In this document: piece after piece, positions 16,713 to 25,425 of the stretch
How positions within the stretch are numbered: the stretch's first letter is position 1
Layout: each line of letters begins with the position of its first letter
NCBI RefSeq assembly: GCF_000717245.1
Contig: NZ_JNYQ01000010.1
Location: 186,001 to 250,000 of the forward strand
DNA: 64,000 nucleotides
Source of the DNA: Kitasatospora papulosa
GTDB lineage: Bacteria; Actinomycetota; Actinomycetes; Streptomycetales; Streptomycetaceae
Direction of reading: 5' to 3'
The notes under the pieces: generated by a model
The model's input: only the letters and a program-made list of their open reading frames with translations
Databases searched by the model: none
Told to the model about the DNA's origin: nothing
Made by a program: the position numbers and the translations under genes

Positions 16713-17984
16713 ATGACAGGCGAGCGGCGGCGCACAGCCGTAGTGGGCAGCGGGGTGGCGGGACTCACCGCGGCGCACGTCCTGGGCAAGGCGCACGACG
16801 TGACGCTCCTCGAGGCGGACGGGCGCGTCGGCGGCCACGCGCACACCCACGATCTGACCTCGTCGGACGGCCGGACGCACCGCGTCGACTCCGGGTTCAT
16901 CGTGCACAACCGGCGGACGTACCCGAACCTCCTCCGGCTCTTCGGCGAACTCGGCGTGGCCACCCAGGAGTCCGAGATGAGCATGTCCGTGCGCTGCGAG
17001 GGGTGCGGACTCGAGTACGCGGGAGCCCGGGGCGCCGCCGGGCTCTTCGCCCGCCCCGCGTCCCTGGTCCGCGGCCCGTACCTCCGGATGCTGACCGAGG
17101 TGCCGCGGTTCCACCGGGCGGCCCGGGCGCTCCTCGCCATGCCGGAGGGGACCGGGGCCATGACCCTGGGGGAGTTCGCGGCGCGCGGACGGTTCTCGCC
17201 CTACTTCTGCGCGCACTTCCTCACCCCGATGGTCTCCGCCGTCTGGTCCTGCGACCCGGTGACCGCGCTGCGCTACCCCGCCCGCTACCTGTTCCGTTTC
17301 CTCCAGCACCACGGGATGCTCACGATCGGCGACTCCCCGGTCTGGCGGACCGTCACCGGCGGGTCGCGCGAGTACGTCGACCGCATCGTCAAGCAGGTCC
17401 ACTCCGTCCGGACGGCCACCCCCGTCCGGACGGTCCGCAGGCACAGCGACGGCGTGGAGATCGTCACCGAGGACGGCACCACCGAGGACTACGACGCCGT
17501 GGTCCTCGCCACCCACCCCGACCAGGCGCTCCGGCTGCTCGCCGATCCGACCGAGGAGGAGCGCCGGACGCTCGGGGCGTTCCGCTACTCCCGCAACCCG
17601 ACGCTCCTGCACACCGACACCACGCTGCTGCCCCGCAGCCGGGGGGCCGCGGCCTCCTGGAACTACCTGATGCCGTCGTGCGCCGCCGACGCCGACCGGG
17701 TCACCGTCAGCTACGACATGAACCGCCTCCAGAGGCTGGACGCGCCCGAGCGGTTCGTCGTCACGCTGAACGGCGCCGACCGGGTCGACCCGGACCGCGT
17801 ACGGGCCCGGATGGTGTACGAACACCCCGTCTTCACCCCCGAGTCGGTCGCCGCCCAGGCCCGGCTGCCCGCTCTGTCGGGACCGGTCACCGCCTACGCC
17901 GGGGCGTACCACGGCTGGGGGTTCCACGAGGACGGCTGCCGTTCGGGCGTCGAGGCGGCCGCAGCCCTCGGGGTGGCCTGGTGA
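16713..17984 (+). CDS. FAD-dependent amine-oxidase-like oxidoreductase
   Basis: This is a 423-residue flavoprotein. VVGSGVAGLTAAHVLG at residues 10-25 is the dinucleotide-binding motif, followed by EADGRVGGHAHTH, the amine-oxidase family fingerprint. The C-terminal GWGFHEDGCRSGVEAA closes the FAD site. It is related to the M. tuberculosis Rv0449c family, which travels with DUF1365 and UfaA1-like methyltransferases. It is the first gene of a five-gene operon in which each stop overlaps or nearly overlaps the next start. It probably oxidises or desaturates a lipid-linked substrate, but that is inference. Confidence 0.9.
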   Translation: MTGERRRTAVVGSGVAGLTAAHVLGKAHDVTLLEADGRVGGHAHTHDLTSSDGRTHRVDSGFIVHNRRTYPNLLRLFGELGVATQESEMSMSVRCEGCGLEYAGARGAAGLFARPASLVRGPYLRMLTEVPRFHRAARALLAMPEGTGAMTLGEFAARGRFSPYFCAHFLTPMVSAVWSCDPVTALRYPARYLFRFLQHHGMLTIGDSPVWRTVTGGSREYVDRIVKQVHSVRTATPVRTVRRHSDGVEIVTEDGTTEDYDAVVLATHPDQALRLLADPTEEERRTLGAFRYSRNPTLLHTDTTLLPRSRGAAASWNYLMPSCAADADRVTVSYDMNRLQRLDAPERFVVTLNGADRVDPDRVRARMVYEHPVFTPESVAAQARLPALSGPVTAYAGAYHGWGFHEDGCRSGVEAAAALGVAW

Positions 17985-18706
17985 ACAGCTCCCTCTACCC
18001 GTGCACCATCACGCATGTGCGGACGGCGCCCCGCAGGTACGCCCTGCGGCACCGCACCTATCTGTGGCTCATCGACCCCGACCGCCCGCCCGAGCTGCCC
18101 GCGCTCCTGCGCCCGCTGGCCGGTTTCGACGCCCGGGACCACTTCGGGGGCACGGCGCCCACCGTCCGCGCCGGACTCGAACGGTTCCTGAGCAGCAGGG
18201 GGGTCGACCTCGCCGACGGCACCGTCACGATGCTCACCCAGGCCCGTGTCCTCGGCCACGTCTTCAACCCTCTGACCGTCTACTGGTGCCGCCGCTCCGA
18301 CGGCAGCCCGCTCTGCGTGGTCGCCGAGGTGCACAACACCTACGGGGAGCGCCACTGCTACCTGCTGCGTCCGGACGCCGCGGACCGTGCGGAGACCCGC
18401 AAGGACTTCTACGTCTCGCCGTTCTTCCCGGTCGACGGCGACTACCGCATGCGGCTGCCCGAGCCGGACAGGCGGCTGAGCCTGACGATCCACCTGGAGC
18501 GCGAGGACGCCCGCCCGTTCACGGCGACCGTCCACGGCACCCGGCGCCCCGGCACGCCCGGGCAGCTGCTGAGGCTGTTCCTCCGTCACCCCTTCTCCAC
18601 GGCGGTCGTGTCCGCCGCGATCCGGCTGCACGGCATCCGGCTGTTCCTGCGGCGGCTGCCCGTACAGCCCCGTCCCTCCCACCACACCCAGGAAGGCATG
18701 CAGTGA
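17981..18706 (+). CDS. DUF1365-domain protein
   Basis: This is a 241-residue protein of the DUF1365 family, usually adjacent to cyclopropane-fatty-acid synthases and of unknown biochemical role. Recognisable segments are LRHRTYLWLIDPD, VLGHVFNPLTVYWC, VAEVHNTYGERHCYLL and KDFYVSPFFPVDGDYRMR. The GTG start overlaps the previous stop (GTGA), showing translational coupling, and its stop overlaps the next GTG. The mycobacterial equivalent is Rv0448c. It is probably an accessory factor for lipid modification. Confidence 0.88.
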   Translation: MNSSLYPCTITHVRTAPRRYALRHRTYLWLIDPDRPPELPALLRPLAGFDARDHFGGTAPTVRAGLERFLSSRGVDLADGTVTMLTQARVLGHVFNPLTVYWCRRSDGSPLCVVAEVHNTYGERHCYLLRPDAADRAETRKDFYVSPFFPVDGDYRMRLPEPDRRLSLTIHLEREDARPFTATVHGTRRPGTPGQLLRLFLRHPFSTAVVSAAIRLHGIRLFLRRLPVQPRPSHHTQEGMQ

Positions 18707-20028
18707 AGGTGCCCACCTCTCCCACTCCGCCCACCTCTCCCGTCGCGCCTGCCCGCAGCGGCACGATCCCGGCCCAGACACGGGCGGCCACGAACTCCCT
18801 GACCGGGGTGGACGCGGCCAGATGGCCCGATGTCGCCGCACAGCCACGGGCCTCCGGGATGAGGACGGCCGTGGCCGAACGGCTCGTACGGCACGCGCTG
18901 TCCCGGCTTCCGCTGCGTGCCCGGCTGGCCGGCCGCGACAGCATCGGGCTGGGCGGCCCGCTCATGGAGATCCGCCGGCCCGACGCGTTCTTCCGGCGGA
19001 TCGGCGCGGGCGGGCTCATCGGCTTCGGTGAGTCGTACATGGCCGGTGAGTGGGACTCGCCCGACCTCGTCGGGGTGCTGAGCGTCCTCGCCGCGAACGC
19101 GGCGGACCTCGTCCCCGCACCGCTGCAGAAGCTGCGCGGTCTGTGGGCCCTGCGGCAGCCCGCCTCGCAGGCGAACACCCCCGAGGGCTCACGCGACAAC
19201 ATCAGCCACCACTACGACCTGTCGAACGACCTCTTCGCCCTCTTCCTCGACGACACGCTGACCTACTCCTCGGCGGTCTTCCGCGGTTTCCCGGCGGAGT
19301 ACGACCTGCTGCCCGCCGCCCAGCACCGCAAGATCGACCTGCTGCTGGACCTGGCCGGCGTGGGCCCCGGCACCGAACTGCTGGAGATCGGCACCGGCTG
19401 GGGCGAACTCGCCCTCCGTGCCGCCGCGCGGGGCGCCCGCGTCACCACCCTCACGCTCTCCAGGGAGCAGCAGGAGCTGGCCAGGGGCCGTATCCGGGAG
19501 GCCGGCCACGAGGACCGGGTGGACGTGCGGCTCTGCGACTACCGGGACGTCACCGGGGAGTACGACGCGATCGTCAGCGTCGAGATGATCGAGGCCGTCG
19601 GCGAGGAGTTCTGGCCCGTGTACTTCCGGACACTGGAGCGCTGCCTCGCCCCCGGCGGCCGCATCGCGCTCCAGGCCATCACCATGCCGGACGACCGGAT
19701 GCTCGCCAGCCGCAGCACCTACACCTGGATCCAGAAGTACATCTTCCCGGGCGGACTCCTCCCCTCCACCGAGGCGGTCGAACGCGTCACCACCGCCCAC
19801 ACGGGACTGCGGACGAGACAGCGCAGCACCTTCGGCATGCACTACGCCGAGACCCTGCGGCTGTGGCGGGAACGGTTCGAGGAGCGGGCCGCCGAGGTCG
19901 ACGCGCTCGGCTTCGACGCGACCTTCCGCCGTATGTGGACCTTCTACCTCGCCTACTCCGAGGCCGGATTCCGGTCCGGTTACCTCGATGTGCAGCAGCT
20001 TCTCCTGACCCGTGAGGACACCGCGTGA
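18703..20028 (+). CDS. Cyclopropane-fatty-acid-synthase-like methyltransferase (copy 1, UfaA1-like)
   Basis: This is a 441-residue SAM-dependent methyltransferase of the CFA synthase class, which adds a methylene bridge or methyl group to unsaturated acyl chains. The first 60 residues are a Pro/Thr-rich extension. The SAM motif LLEIGTGWGELALRAA lies near residue 225, and NISHHYDLSNDLFALFLDDTLTYSSA is the family's lipid-site signature. EMIEAVGEEFWP and TWIQKYIFPGG match the catalytic region. The GTG start follows GGAAGG and overlaps the DUF1365 stop. A diverged second copy follows directly, so the two may act in sequence or as a heteromer. Confidence 0.92.
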   Translation: MKVPTSPTPPTSPVAPARSGTIPAQTRAATNSLTGVDAARWPDVAAQPRASGMRTAVAERLVRHALSRLPLRARLAGRDSIGLGGPLMEIRRPDAFFRRIGAGGLIGFGESYMAGEWDSPDLVGVLSVLAANAADLVPAPLQKLRGLWALRQPASQANTPEGSRDNISHHYDLSNDLFALFLDDTLTYSSAVFRGFPAEYDLLPAAQHRKIDLLLDLAGVGPGTELLEIGTGWGELALRAAARGARVTTLTLSREQQELARGRIREAGHEDRVDVRLCDYRDVTGEYDAIVSVEMIEAVGEEFWPVYFRTLERCLAPGGRIALQAITMPDDRMLASRSTYTWIQKYIFPGGLLPSTEAVERVTTAHTGLRTRQRSTFGMHYAETLRLWRERFEERAAEVDALGFDATFRRMWTFYLAYSEAGFRSGYLDVQQLLLTREDTA

Positions 20029-21416
20029 ACACCTTTACCGACACCCCGGGCACCGGAGCTGCGCAGCGGATCGCGCCGGTGGTCGAGCAGTTCCTCGGCG
20101 GCCCGCCGCCGGTCAGGATCAGGATGTGGGACGGCAGCGAGACCGGTCCCGAGGACGCTCCCACGGTCCATGTGCGCTCCCGCCGCGCGCTGCGCCGACT
20201 GCTGTGGCAGCCGGGCGAGCTCGGTCTCGCCGAGGCCTACATCACCGGTGACATCGACATCGCCGACGACCTCGCGGAAGGGCTGCGCGCCATGCGCCGC
20301 GCCTCACGGGAACAGGGTCTCGACCTGCCCCGTCCCGGTGTCGCCGACCGCCTCCGGGCGGCCGGGACCGCGCTGCGCCTCGGCGCGGTCGGCCCGCGCC
20401 CGCCGGTTCCCGCCGCCCGGGCCGGGCTCAGCGGGGCACTGCACAGCAAGGCCCGCGACCGTGCGGCCATCAGCCACCACTACGACCTGTCGAACGCCTT
20501 CTACTCCCTGCTGCTCGACGAGACCATGGCCTACTCGTGCGGCTACTGGACCGGCACCGGCCCGGACTACGGCCCTGCCGACGCCCAGCGCGACAAGCTG
20601 GAGCTGATCTGCCGGAAGCTGGGGCTGACTCCCGGCGCACGCCTCCTCGACATCGGCTGCGGCTGGGGTTCCCTGACGCTCCACGCGGCGGCCCGGCACG
20701 GGGTCCGCGTCACGGCGGTCACCCTGGCCAGGGAACAGGCGGCGTACGTACGCGGACAGGTGACGGAGCGCGGCCTGGAGGACCTCGTCGAGGTGCACTG
20801 CTGCGACTACCGTGACGTCGCCGGCCTGCCGGACTTCCGCGGCGGGTACGACGCGGTGTCCACCGTCGAGATGGGGGAGCACGTCGGGGACGCCGAGTAC
20901 CCGGCCTTCACCGCGCTGCTGCACTCGGTGCTCCGGCCGCAGGGCCGCGCCCTGGTCCAGCAGATGTCCCGCGGCTCCACCGCCCCCGGCGGCGGCGCCT
21001 TCATCGAGTCGTACATCGCCCCGGACATGCACATGCGCCCTCTCGGGGAGACGGTCGGGCTCCTCGAAGGGGCGGGTCTCGAGGTGCGTGACGTGGAGTC
21101 GATGCGCGAGCACTACGTGCGGACCGTCGAGGCCTGGCACCGGACGCTGGAGGAACGCTGGCCCCAGTTCACGGCCCTCGTCGGCGAGGAGACCGCCCGG
21201 GTGTGGCGCCTCTACCTGGTGGGCGGTGCCCTCGCCTTCGAGGAGCGGCGCATGGGCGTGGACCAGATCCTCTCGGTCCGGCCGGACGCGGAGGGTGCGG
21301 TGGGCATGCCCCCGACCCGCCACGGATGGTACGAAGGCCTCGGCGTGGCCGGACGGGGCGGCGACGCTCCGGACGAGCCCGTCGTCGCCGGGCCGCGTGC
21401 CGGGGCCGGCCGGTGA
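20025..21416 (+). CDS. Cyclopropane-fatty-acid-synthase-like methyltransferase (copy 2)
   Basis: This 463-residue paralogue of the preceding gene starts at a GTG that overlaps its stop. The N-terminal domain has the CFA-type GELGLAEAYITGDIDI. AISHHYDLSNAFYSLLLDETMAYSCGYW is the acyl-site signature, and LLDIGCGWGSLTLHAA binds SAM. The catalytic segment reads STVEMGEHVGDAEYP, where copy 1 has SVEMIEAVGEEFWP, so the pair has diverged and may differ in substrate. The C-terminal 50 residues are low complexity. Confidence 0.92.
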   Translation: MNTFTDTPGTGAAQRIAPVVEQFLGGPPPVRIRMWDGSETGPEDAPTVHVRSRRALRRLLWQPGELGLAEAYITGDIDIADDLAEGLRAMRRASREQGLDLPRPGVADRLRAAGTALRLGAVGPRPPVPAARAGLSGALHSKARDRAAISHHYDLSNAFYSLLLDETMAYSCGYWTGTGPDYGPADAQRDKLELICRKLGLTPGARLLDIGCGWGSLTLHAAARHGVRVTAVTLAREQAAYVRGQVTERGLEDLVEVHCCDYRDVAGLPDFRGGYDAVSTVEMGEHVGDAEYPAFTALLHSVLRPQGRALVQQMSRGSTAPGGGAFIESYIAPDMHMRPLGETVGLLEGAGLEVRDVESMREHYVRTVEAWHRTLEERWPQFTALVGEETARVWRLYLVGGALAFEERRMGVDQILSVRPDAEGAVGMPPTRHGWYEGLGVAGRGGDAPDEPVVAGPRAGAGR

Positions 21417-22219
21417 ACGGCTTCGCCTGGCAGGCGTTCGCCACGAATCTGGGCGCGGCCGCGGGAGCCGCCCTCGGCGTGATGCTCGTGACGTTCCTGA
21501 TCGCCCTGCGCAAGCGCGTGCACCGGATCGTCGACGTCGCCTGGGGTCTCGGCTTCGCCGCCGTCGCCCTCGCCTCGTACGTCATGTCGGCCGACGGCGA
21601 CGGCGACCAGGGGCGCCGCCTGCTGCTGACCGTGCTGACCGCGGTCTGGGGCGTGCGCCTGGCCGTGCACATCGGCCGGCGGGGCCGTGGCCACGGGGAG
21701 GACCCCCGCTACGCGGCCATGCTGGCCAAGGCGCCGGGCCATCCCGACCTGTACGCCCTGCGGAAGGTGTACCTGCTCCAGGGCGCGCTGGTCTGGCTCA
21801 TCTCCCTGCCCGTGCAGGCCGGGTACTACCTGCCGGGGCCGCTGGACGCGTGGGCCTGGGCCGGTGCGGCGGTGTGGGCCGTGGGGCTCGCCTTCGAGGC
21901 GGTGGGGGACGCGCAGCTGGCCCGGTTCAAGCGCGACCCGGCCAACAAGGGCCGGATCATGGACCGGGGGCTGTGGTCATGGACCCGGCACCCGAACTAC
22001 TTCGGTGACTTCTGCGTCTGGTGGGGACTGTTCCTCGTCGTCTGCGCCGACCCCGCGGTGGCGGCCACCACGCTCGTCTCACCCGTGGTGATGAGCCTCC
22101 TGCTGACCAAGGGGAGCGGCAAGGCGCTGCTGGAGCGGCACATGGAGGGCCGGCCGGGCTACGCCGAGTACCTCGCTCGCACCAGTGGCTTCTTCCCGCG
22201 GCCGCCCCGCAGGCGCTGA
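21413..22219 (+). CDS. DUF1295 membrane protein (steroid-reductase-like)
   Basis: This is a 268-residue integral membrane protein of the DUF1295 / 3-oxo-5-alpha-steroid 4-dehydrogenase-like family. It has six or seven helices and the family signature FKRDPANKGRIMDRGLWSWTRHPNYFGDF near residue 180, where the HPNYFG motif binds the cofactor in related reductases. It is the last gene of the coupled lipid operon, with its GTG start overlapping the previous stop. The mycobacterial counterpart is Rv0446c beside ufaA1. A lipid double-bond reductase role is plausible but not proven. Confidence 0.88.
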   Translation: MNGFAWQAFATNLGAAAGAALGVMLVTFLIALRKRVHRIVDVAWGLGFAAVALASYVMSADGDGDQGRRLLLTVLTAVWGVRLAVHIGRRGRGHGEDPRYAAMLAKAPGHPDLYALRKVYLLQGALVWLISLPVQAGYYLPGPLDAWAWAGAAVWAVGLAFEAVGDAQLARFKRDPANKGRIMDRGLWSWTRHPNYFGDFCVWWGLFLVVCADPAVAATTLVSPVVMSLLLTKGSGKALLERHMEGRPGYAEYLARTSGFFPRPPRRR

Positions 22220-22242
22220 CCGGACCGCGTGTGCCGCCCGGT

Positions 22243-22281
22243 CCGGCACCGCCCGCCTCGCCACGAGGCGCGCGGTGCCGG
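22243..22281. terminator. Two-tier hairpin between convergent genes
   Basis: CCGGCACCGC and GCGGTGCCGG form an outer 10-bp stem. GCCTCG and CGAGGC form an inner 6-bp stem with a CCA loop. It lies between the DUF1295 stop and the convergent molybdoenzyme stop and probably terminates both. Confidence 0.75.
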
Positions 22282-22369
22282 GTCCCTGGGCGGCCTCGGG
22301 ACACCGACCGGCCCGGGCTCGTCCGCGCGGTGGGGCCGGGCGTCGCGTGACGGGCGCGGCCGGCTTCGG

Positions 22370-24658
22370 CTACCCCCTCGGCTCCAGCCGGACGACCATG
22401 CCCTTGGCGGTCGGCTGGTTGCTCGACTCGGCGACACTGTCCAGCGGCAGCAGCACGTTGGTCTCGGGGTAGTAGGCGGCGGCGCAGCCGGGGGACGTCG
22501 GGTAGGCAACCACCGTGAAGTCCTCCGCGCGGCGATCCGCGCCGCCGGCCCAGACACTCACCAGGTCGACCTTCTGCCCCGGTGCCAGTCCGAGACGGGT
22601 CACGTCCTGCGGGTTCACGAGGACCACGCGGCGGCTCCCGTGGATGCCCCGGTAGCGGTCGTCGTCCGTGTAGGGGACGGTGTTCCACTGATCGTGGGAG
22701 CGCAGGCTCTGCAACACCAGATGCCCGTCGGGAGCGTGCAGCATCTGCCAGGCGTTGCGGGTGAACATGGCCTTGCCGGTGGCGGTGCCGTAGACGCCCT
22801 CGTTGACGGGGTTGGGCAGCCTGATGCCACCGGGACGGGCCACCCGCCGGTTGAAGTCGTGCAGCCCGGGCACGATGCGGGCGATCCGGTTCCGGATGGT
22901 GCCGTAGTCCGCCTCGAACTCCGCCCAGGGGATTCCCGCGCTCGCGTCGAGGGTCCGGGCGGCGAGCCGGCACAGGATGGCGACCTCGCTGAGCAGGACC
23001 TTGGAAGCCGGCTCAAGGCGCCCGTGGGAGCTGTGCACCTCGCTCATCGAGTTCTCCACGGTGACGAACTGCTCGCCCGTCGCCTGGATGTCCCGTTCGG
23101 TGCGGCCCAGGGTCGGCAGGATCAGCGCGGTCTCGCCGCACACCGTGTGGGACCTGTTGAGCTTGGTGGAGACGTGCACGGTGAGACGGCAGCGCCGCAT
23201 GGCGTCCTCGGTGACGTCGCTGTCCGGAGCGGCCCGGACGAAGTTGCCCGCGACACCGACGAACACCTTGACCCGGCCTTCGCCCATGGCCCTGATCGCG
23301 TTGACCGAGTCGAACCCGTGGGCGCGGGGCGGCTCGAAGCCGAACTCCTCCCGCAGCGCGTCGAGGAAGGAGTCGGGCATCTGCTCCCACACGCCCATCG
23401 TCCGGTCACCCTGGACGTTGCTGTGCCCGCGGACCGGGCACGCCCCGGCCCCCGCCTTGCCGAGGTTGCCGCGCAGCAGCAGGAAGTTGACGATCTCCCG
23501 GATCGTGGGGACCCCGTGCCGGTGCTGTGTCACGCCCATCGCCCAGCAGACGACGACGCGCTCGCTGCGCAGGACCTCGTCCCTGACCTTCTCGATCTCG
23601 CCGCGGGTCAGCCCGGTCGCGACGAGGACGTCCTCCCAGGCCACGGTCCGGGCGTGGCGGGAGAACTCCTCGAAGCCACTGGTGTCGGAGCGGATGAAGT
23701 CCTGGTCCAGGACGGTGCCCGGCCGCGCGTCCTCCGCCTCCAGCAGCAGCCGGTTCAGGCCCTGGAACAGCGCGAGATCGCCACCGCTGCGGATCTGGAG
23801 GAACTGATCGGCGATCGGTACCCCGCGTCCGATGATCCCGCGTGCCTTCTGGGGGTTCCTGAACCGCAGGAGACCCGCCTCCGGCAGGGCGTTCACCGCG
23901 ATGACGCGGGCGCCGTTGCGTTTGGCCTCCTCCAGAGCCGACAGCTGACGCGGGTGGTTGGTCCCGGGGTTCTGCCCCACCACGAGGATCAGGTCGGCGT
24001 GGTGGAGATCGTCCAGACTCACCGTGCCCTTGCCCGTGCCCAGGGTCTCGTGCAGGGCGAACCCGCTGGACTCGTGGCACATGTTGCTGCAGTCGGGCAG
24101 GTTGTTGGTGCCGAAGGCCCTGGCGAAGAGCTGCAGGAGGAACGCCGCCTCGTTGCTGACCCGGCCCGAGGTGTAGAAGACCGCCTCGTCCGGTGAGTCC
24201 AGCGACCTCAGCTCGTCGGCCAGCAGTCCGAGGGCGTCGTGCCAGCTGATCGGCTCGTAGTGATCCGCGCCGGGCCGCTTGACCATCGGCTCGGTGAGCC
24301 GGCCCTGCTGGTTGAGCCACCGGTCGGACCGACGGCCCAGTCCGGAGACCGTGTGCCTGCGGAAGAAGTCCGCCGTGACACGCCGGGACGTCGCCTCGTC
24401 GTTGATGTGCTTGGCGCCGTTCTCGCAGTACTCGTTGACGTGCCGGTGCCCAGGAGCCGGATCCGCCCAGGCGCACCCGGGGCAGTCGATCCCGCCCACC
24501 TGGTTCATGGTCAGGAGCGTCAGTCCGGTCCGCCGCACCGACGTCTCCGCGAGGGAGTACTCCAGGGCGTGCGTCACGGCGGGCACCCCGGTGGCCCATG
24601 TCTTGGGCGGAGTCACGTTCAGCCGTTCGTCCGGCTCTTCACGCGGGGCCTTCTTCAT
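22370..24658 (-). CDS. FdhF-like molybdopterin oxidoreductase (formate dehydrogenase alpha/YdeP type)
   Basis: This is a 762-residue molybdopterin-guanine-dinucleotide enzyme. The N-terminal region has GGIDCPGCAWAD but lacks the full four-cysteine cluster motif of canonical formate dehydrogenases. YTSGRVSNEAAFL, DCSNMCHESSGFALHETLG, VVGQNPGTNHPRQL and CPVRGHSNVQGDRTMG are cofactor-binding segments. The C-terminal molydop-binding domain ends in PEGMVVRLEPRG-like sequence. The position expected for active-site Cys/Sec reads CHESSG. This matches the YdeP/FdhF2 subgroup, whose substrate is uncertain. The ATG at 24658 is chosen; upstream extension is non-conserved. It is downstream of and co-directional with the SRPBCC gene. 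Confidence 0.88.
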   Translation of the reverse strand: MKKAPREEPDERLNVTPPKTWATGVPAVTHALEYSLAETSVRRTGLTLLTMNQVGGIDCPGCAWADPAPGHRHVNEYCENGAKHINDEATSRRVTADFFRRHTVSGLGRRSDRWLNQQGRLTEPMVKRPGADHYEPISWHDALGLLADELRSLDSPDEAVFYTSGRVSNEAAFLLQLFARAFGTNNLPDCSNMCHESSGFALHETLGTGKGTVSLDDLHHADLILVVGQNPGTNHPRQLSALEEAKRNGARVIAVNALPEAGLLRFRNPQKARGIIGRGVPIADQFLQIRSGGDLALFQGLNRLLLEAEDARPGTVLDQDFIRSDTSGFEEFSRHARTVAWEDVLVATGLTRGEIEKVRDEVLRSERVVVCWAMGVTQHRHGVPTIREIVNFLLLRGNLGKAGAGACPVRGHSNVQGDRTMGVWEQMPDSFLDALREEFGFEPPRAHGFDSVNAIRAMGEGRVKVFVGVAGNFVRAAPDSDVTEDAMRRCRLTVHVSTKLNRSHTVCGETALILPTLGRTERDIQATGEQFVTVENSMSEVHSSHGRLEPASKVLLSEVAILCRLAARTLDASAGIPWAEFEADYGTIRNRIARIVPGLHDFNRRVARPGGIRLPNPVNEGVYGTATGKAMFTRNAWQMLHAPDGHLVLQSLRSHDQWNTVPYTDDDRYRGIHGSRRVVLVNPQDVTRLGLAPGQKVDLVSVWAGGADRRAEDFTVVAYPTSPGCAAAYYPETNVLLPLDSVAESSNQPTAKGMVVRLEPRG

Positions 24659-24701
24659 GGGACGTGCCCTCTCGCTCTCGTGCTCTCCGACGGACGGACG
24701 G

Positions 24702-25220
24702 TCAGCCGACGGGCCAGTGAGGGACCCGGCTCCTGGCCGGCTCCGTCCCCAGGGGCCGGACGTGGCCGCCGCGGATGGTTCCGCGCCAGGCCCCGCCCTC
24801 GCGTCCCAGGCCCTCGATGAACTCCTTGAAGTGACCGAGTTCGGCCCGCAGCGCACGACGTACGAGGCGGCCGGCGTGCGTGCGAGGATCTGCGGCGCCG
24901 TGGGACCTGAGGTCGATGCGTACGGACACCTCGGTGCGGTCCGCTTCCGTCGCGCGGAACGACACCTCGCCCCGGTGGGCGAGACGCGGACCGAGACTCC
25001 GCCACCTCACGAGGGAGTCGGGCCGCTGGTCCACGATCTCCGCGTCGAACTCGTGTCGCACCGGGCCGAGGCCGATCACCCAGCGGGTCAGATTGGGGCG
25101 GATCTGCTCGACCCCCTTCACGACGGCCATGAACCGGGGGAAGCTCTTGAACTGCGTCCACTGGTTGTAGGCGGTGCCGACCGGCACGGCTACGACGATC
25201 GTCTCCTCGACGGTGCTCAT
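24702..25220 (-). CDS. SRPBCC-family (polyketide-cyclase-like) protein
   Basis: This is a 172-residue protein with a START/Bet v1-like hydrophobic-pocket fold. Its family features are VEETIVVAVPVGTAYNQWTQFKSFPRFM near the N-terminus, then VKGVEQIRPNLTRWVIGLG and VRWRSLGPRLAHRGEVSF. Such proteins bind or process hydrophobic ligands. The ATG follows GGTGGGG. It is 43 bp upstream of the FdhF-like gene on the same strand, so the two are likely co-transcribed. Binding partner unknown. Confidence 0.85.
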   Translation of the reverse strand: MSTVEETIVVAVPVGTAYNQWTQFKSFPRFMAVVKGVEQIRPNLTRWVIGLGPVRHEFDAEIVDQRPDSLVRWRSLGPRLAHRGEVSFRATEADRTEVSVRIDLRSHGAADPRTHAGRLVRRALRAELGHFKEFIEGLGREGGAWRGTIRGGHVRPLGTEPARSRVPHWPVG

Positions 25221-25358
25221 GGCCCCACCTGCCCCTCGGGCGCTGTGATGGTCGGTGTCGCCGCGCGTGCCCCGCCCCGTGATCGGCGATCGGAGACGGA
25301 CGCGCCCCTGCTCACCCTGCATCAGCTCCCCGGACGCCGCTACTCAGGAGAACGCGGA

Positions 25359-25399
25359 CTCCCCGGTCCCCGCCTCGTACGGAGGCGGGGACCGGGGAG
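25359..25399. terminator. Strong terminator hairpin after the anti-sigma gene
   Basis: An 18-bp perfect stem (CTCCCCGGTCCCCGCCTC and its complement) with loop GTACG lies 27 bp past the anti-sigma stop. It separates the sigK operon from the SRPBCC gene. Confidence 0.85.
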
Positions 25400-25425
25400 C
25401 GCGGACAGCGTGGCGGGATCGGGGA

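Noticed and set aside
22229..24196. A 655-residue plus-strand frame opposite the FdhF-like gene
   Set aside because: High-GC antisense frame with no recognisable domain; the minus strand has clear molybdopterin-binding motifs throughout.
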